Shown here piece after piece: positions 31,918-32,066 of a stretch of DNA of 32,066 nt. Positions within the stretch are counted from its first letter, which is position 1, and every line of letters begins with the position of its first letter. The position numbers and the translations under genes were made by a program. Source of the stretch: Schlegelella_A sp038318385 (GTDB lineage: Bacteria; Pseudomonadota; Gammaproteobacteria; Burkholderiales; Burkholderiaceae_C); assembly GCA_038318385.1 (NCBI GenBank), contig JBBQCD010000051.1, positions 1 to 32,066 of the forward strand. The letters run 5' to 3'. Under the pieces are notes generated by a model, which did not search any database, was not told where the DNA came from, and saw only the letters and a program-made list of their open reading frames with translations.

Positions 31918-32066
31918 GTGACAGACCTAATCGCGATGGCCGCCGCGTACAACGACCGAGGTCCACTAATCCGCAGCATCAGGGCGCTGCCGGCTGCCGA
32001 CACACAGACGTTGGTGCTTAGGATAGAGACCGCAACGGCACCCCTCTTGCTGTGGACCATTCACTG
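31918..32066 (+). CDS. Partial ORF at right edge, unknown
   Basis: From GTG 31918 the frame stays open to the end: VTDLIAMAAAYNDRGPLIRS, then IRALPAADTQTLVLRIETAT and LLLWTIH. The frame is also open upstream to a TTG at about 31825 (LHLDDEERGG), which would overlap the previous gene, so the start is unsure. The pattern of hydrophobic helix and strand looks coding. The gene is cut by the window edge and cannot be identified. Confidence 0.35.
   Translation, partial: MTDLIAMAAAYNDRGPLIRSIRALPAADTQTLVLRIETATAPLLLWTIH

Noticed and set aside
1..32066. CRISPR arrays, rRNA or tRNA genes, insertion-sequence inverted ends
   Set aside because: No regularly spaced repeats, cloverleaf with TTCGA-type arm, rRNA core sequences or transposase genes were seen on either strand.

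Overview
The window looks like chromosomal DNA of a high-GC betaproteobacterium, probably of the Burkholderiales/Rhodocyclales type. The evidence is the LPS-export permease pair lptF/lptG divergent from pepA, holC with a Pro/Ala-rich partner gene, a LivK-type binding protein, and dense GC-rich coding on both strands. I cannot name a genus from the sequence alone.

Layout. (1) 1-7614 is mostly core: a CbiX-like chelatase fragment, lptG, lptF, pepA, holC, a small partner gene, a branched-chain amino acid binding protein with a clear terminator, a small unknown gene, a probable ribosome modulation factor-like gene and an inner-membrane coiled-coil protein. (2) 7619-11616, all on the minus strand, is a molybdate operon: cupin, ModE-like regulator, ModE-type operator, modA, modB and modC. 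It runs by overlapping codons into crcB (fluoride exporter) and a DUF190 gene. (3) 11721-13733 is a transmembrane Ser/Thr kinase. (4) 13843-19456, minus strand, holds a HAD-GH65 fusion that phosphorolyses a disaccharide, an ATP-grasp-like protein, a small ORF and an NfeD-like membrane protein.

(5) 19585-28255 is a decaying accessory island for metal and redox stress. Intact genes encode a c-type cytochrome, a CBS-BON protein, an orphan Rieske protein, DUF4396 and DUF2933 membrane proteins, an isoprenylcysteine methyltransferase-like protein and small Gly/Met- or His-rich membrane peptides. Broken genes are a glycoamylase fused by deletion to a DUF2933 gene, a ppk2 remnant, a frameshifted exported protein and a frameshifted CPH-type (CopB-like) P-type ATPase. 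A MerR-type promoter with a 20-bp spacer and two FNR-type boxes lie in the intergenic DNA, which suggests metal-responsive and oxygen-responsive control.

(6) 28408-32066 is an integration hotspot. A remnant of one tyrosine recombinase lies on the minus strand. Next to it is the left end of an integrative element with an intact integrase, a gene coupled to it by ATGA, an AlpA-like regulator whose ribosome binding site lies inside a perfect hairpin, and several unrecognised small genes running off the right edge.

The best leads for something undescribed are the island's small membrane proteins together with the orphan Rieske gene behind a MerR-type promoter, and the unrecognised cargo of the right-hand element.
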